Origin: Kuafuiihalomonas sp039024635
GTDB lineage: Bacteria; Myxococcota; Kuafuiibacteriia; Kuafuiibacteriales; Kuafuiibacteriaceae
NCBI GenBank assembly: GCA_039024635.1
Contig: JBCCQA010000015.1
Coordinates: 61,396-125,395 of the forward strand
Reading direction: 5' to 3'
DNA: 64,000 bases
The notes under the pieces are model-generated. The model searched no databases and was not told the origin of the DNA. It worked only from the letters and a program-made list of their open reading frames with translations. The translations under genes and the position numbers were made by a program. Positions 62,200 through 64,000 of this stretch are shown piece after piece (the first letter of the stretch is position 1; the number at the start of each line of letters is the position of its first letter).

Positions 62200-63542
62200 A
62201 GCAGCGCCTGCTGCGCCTGGTTCTGCTGGGTCCCATCCTCAGCGTCGCCCTGGCCGGGGTGCTGCTGATGTTGAGCCTTCGCCTTGCCCGCTCGACGCTT
62301 CGAGAAGCCAACGTGACGACCCAGCTGCGCGCCATCGACCAGGACGCCTGCAACGCGGCGCCTAGCACTTGGGGCTGGCGGTCCGGTGACCTCGCCATCT
62401 TTGCCTATGATGGGTTTGGGCGTTCCGCCAATCCCGAAGCGCCTCTGATGGAGCGGACGCTCCTACGCCATGCGCGCAACACCGGCCATGTCGCTTTCCA
62501 GCTGGATTCGAACCAACTCACTTGGGTGGCGTCTTCGGGCACGGGCGGACCCTGCGCCTTCTTTCGTGCCTCTACCCGGAACGCTGAATTCGCCTTTACG
62601 TCTCGGTTCCTAACCGTCTTAGCCGGGTCGATTCTGGGAGGGATGCTCCTCGCCGCTGCCGGGACCATCGGCTTCGTCATTCTGCCCCTGCGAAACCGCA
62701 TCGACGGACTGGCGGCCGGCGCCCGAGCCGTGGGGAGCACTTCCTTTTCGCCTCAGCCCGCCGGGCCCGATGGCCTGGGGTACATCTCAGAGGTGCTGAC
62801 GCAAAGCCACGACCGCATCGTACAGACCCGCAGAGCTCTGGAGCAGCGCAATCGAGCCCTCGAAGAGCACTTGGCTGGCATCGCCCACGACCTGAGAACG
62901 CCGCTATCCAGCATGCACCTGGCGCTGGAATCGCTGGCCGCAGGGTCGGAAGGCGAGCCGCAGCAAGAAGCCCGACGGGCTCTGGCGGACGTGGTCTACC
63001 TGTCTTCGATGGTGGAGAATCTCCATCAGGCGGCGCGACTTCGGCACGAACTCGACGTGAGTTCGGGACGGGTAGAGCTCTGTGACCTCGTGCGGCGCGT
63101 GGAAAGGCGCTTCGCGATCGTCGGCCGCCATGCCGGAGTGGAGGTGGCCAGCAACACGCCAGAGACGGAGGTCTGGGTCGCGTGCAACCCTGCTCTAGCC
63201 GAGCGCGCCGTGTCGAACCTGGTGCAGAACGCGGTCGAACACAACGCTGACCCCGGACATGTCGCGATCCGCCTCGTACTTGTAGAGGAAAGAAGGCGTT
63301 TCGAACTCTCCGTCATCGACGATGGTCCCGGCCTTCCCACCGAGACCCTAGCCAGTCTGAAGAACGAGAGCTTCCTGCTCGACGAGGCCCGGCCACGGGG
63401 ACCTGGCATGGGCATGCTCATCACCTCGGAAGTGGCTCGCCGAGCTGGATGGACGTTGGTCTACGAAGAGGTAAAGCCGACCGGCGTTCAGGTTCGGCTG
63501 ACCGGAAAGATCCAAGCGAACGCCGACTCCGCTTCGGTCTAG
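62196..63542 (+). CDS. Sensor histidine kinase
   Basis: 448 residues from TTG 62196, which overlaps the regulator stop. Two membrane helices (about 6-28 and 146-170) enclose a periplasmic sensor of about 115 residues with two Cys. HAMP-like region, then H-box LAGIAHDLRTPLSSMHLALE with the phosphoacceptor His, N-box VSNLVQNAVEHNADP, G1 VIDDGPGLP and G2 RGPGMGMLI. Signal unknown. The pair faces acnB but regulates unknown genes. Confidence 0.92.
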   Translation: MKQRLLRLVLLGPILSVALAGVLLMLSLRLARSTLREANVTTQLRAIDQDACNAAPSTWGWRSGDLAIFAYDGFGRSANPEAPLMERTLLRHARNTGHVAFQLDSNQLTWVASSGTGGPCAFFRASTRNAEFAFTSRFLTVLAGSILGGMLLAAAGTIGFVILPLRNRIDGLAAGARAVGSTSFSPQPAGPDGLGYISEVLTQSHDRIVQTRRALEQRNRALEEHLAGIAHDLRTPLSSMHLALESLAAGSEGEPQQEARRALADVVYLSSMVENLHQAARLRHELDVSSGRVELCDLVRRVERRFAIVGRHAGVEVASNTPETEVWVACNPALAERAVSNLVQNAVEHNADPGHVAIRLVLVEERRRFELSVIDDGPGLPTETLASLKNESFLLDEARPRGPGMGMLITSEVARRAGWTLVYEEVKPTGVQVRLTGKIQANADSASV

Positions 63543-63550
63543 GCCGCCAG

Positions 63551-64000
63551 CTAGCGGACGGGAACGGTCAGCTCTTCGGTCTGATCCCGAACGAGCTTGA
63601 AGATCAGCTGACGGTTGCTGCCCAGGACGATTCGCTGAAGGCGTTCAGTAGTAAAGTTGGTGGTGGCCTGACTGCGGCCAACGGGGTCGACGAATCCAAT
63701 GCCGGTAAGAATGTCACCGACCTGGATCTCGGGTCGGTCACTCGCCACGACGTTTGCGCCCAGAGGACTCTCTGCGATCTCTATGCCCAACTCCGTCAGG
63801 TGCTGGTCCAAGGTGGTGCGGTCGGGCGCCGGCTCGGGGGGGCGATCTTGCTTCCATCACAGTTGAGTACGGAGCTGGGGTTCGCGACTTTGATGTCGCT
63901 CAGGACCTGTCGACAGCGCGACACCCAAGGTTCGCATCACGCAGGACTAGGTCGTCGGCGGAGAGCCCGTCAACGAAGCTTGGCCGGTGTATTGGAGCCC
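63551..64000 (-). pseudogene. PDZ-like protein gene, frameshifted and cut by the window edge
   Basis: The last 86 codons (63551-63811) read as a PDZ-type domain: GIEIAESPLGANVVASDRPE, IQVGDILTGIGFVDPVG, ending TEELTVPVR. Upstream, the same protein continues in another frame as QVLSDIKVANPSSVLNCDGS, and beyond that in a third frame as PSFVDGLSADDLVLRDANLG. Each junction lies at a homopolymer: seven G at 63836-63842 (eight would restore the frame) and CCC at 63924-63926 (four would). Either the gene is broken or the sequence has one-base losses. PDZ tails of this kind belong to serine proteases or secretion proteins. Confidence 0.6.

Overview
This is a gene-dense, GC-rich (about two thirds G+C by eye) chromosomal window with few gaps and many ATGA or GTGA start/stop overlaps. 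It looks like Myxococcota (formerly Deltaproteobacteria). Two secreted proteins (3260-5425 and 43678-46152) end in a MYXO-CTERM-type tail: Cys, hydrophobic segment, Arg cluster. There are many lipoproteins with low-complexity Asp/Gly linkers or Cys-rich domains, Ig/CARDB/Big-type exported proteins, and a TTG- and GTG-tolerant start usage. I see no rRNA, CRISPR array, integrase, transposase or prophage. Apart from one palindromic repeat, one relic gene fragment and a frameshifted gene at the right edge, the window reads as stable core plus lineage-specific chromosome.

Layout. 0.1-5.4 kb: Ca2+/cation antiporter, a DUF1330-like lipoprotein, a relic of an FG-GAP repeat gene, a Yip1-like membrane protein and a MYXO-CTERM protein whose metalloprotease-like motif looks dead. 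5.5-8.8 kb: aspartate kinase, csrA, fliW and a VWA lipoprotein. 8.9-11.7 kb (minus strand): small membrane protein, PilZ-REC regulator, EVE protein, MiaE, pterin carbinolamine dehydratase. 11.9-14.0 kb: a tightly overlapped four-gene membrane redox operon (two mini-proteins, a ferric-reductase-like/Rieske fusion and an anchored three-Cys protein). 14.0-18.9 kb (minus): YHS protein, alpha/beta hydrolase, DedA/ATP-grasp fusion, cysteine dioxygenase and a cysteine-sulfinate-decarboxylase-like enzyme. This is a plausible hypotaurine branch with an unexplained membrane partner.

19-30.9 kb (minus) holds core genes: der, era, a cyclophilin, rnc, mnmA, an HU/IHF protein, tRNA-Arg(CCT), apt, an NlpD-like amidase activator and surE. 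These are followed upstream by a barrel protein and a thioredoxin-ApbE fusion with DUF3570 and DUF4266 partners (an extracytoplasmic redox/flavinylation-type locus), and upp. 31-48 kb is mixed: an M48 protease, a glycosyltransferase, propionyl-CoA synthetase, DUF2147, PIN-PhoH, a MacB-like permease, a polysaccharide flippase, several exported proteins and an acyl-CoA ligase.

48.3-55.7 kb is a complete TonB energy-transduction locus on the plus strand: TonB-dependent receptor, intrinsic terminator, then DUF3450, long ExbB, short ExbB, ExbD, TonB and a TPR protein, as in the Vibrio TonB2 type. 55.7-63.5 kb has a 7TM diguanylate cyclase, a TAT-exported copper-storage (Csp-like) protein, aconitase B and an OmpR-family two-component pair. 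The right edge holds a PDZ-like gene broken by two one-base homopolymer shifts.
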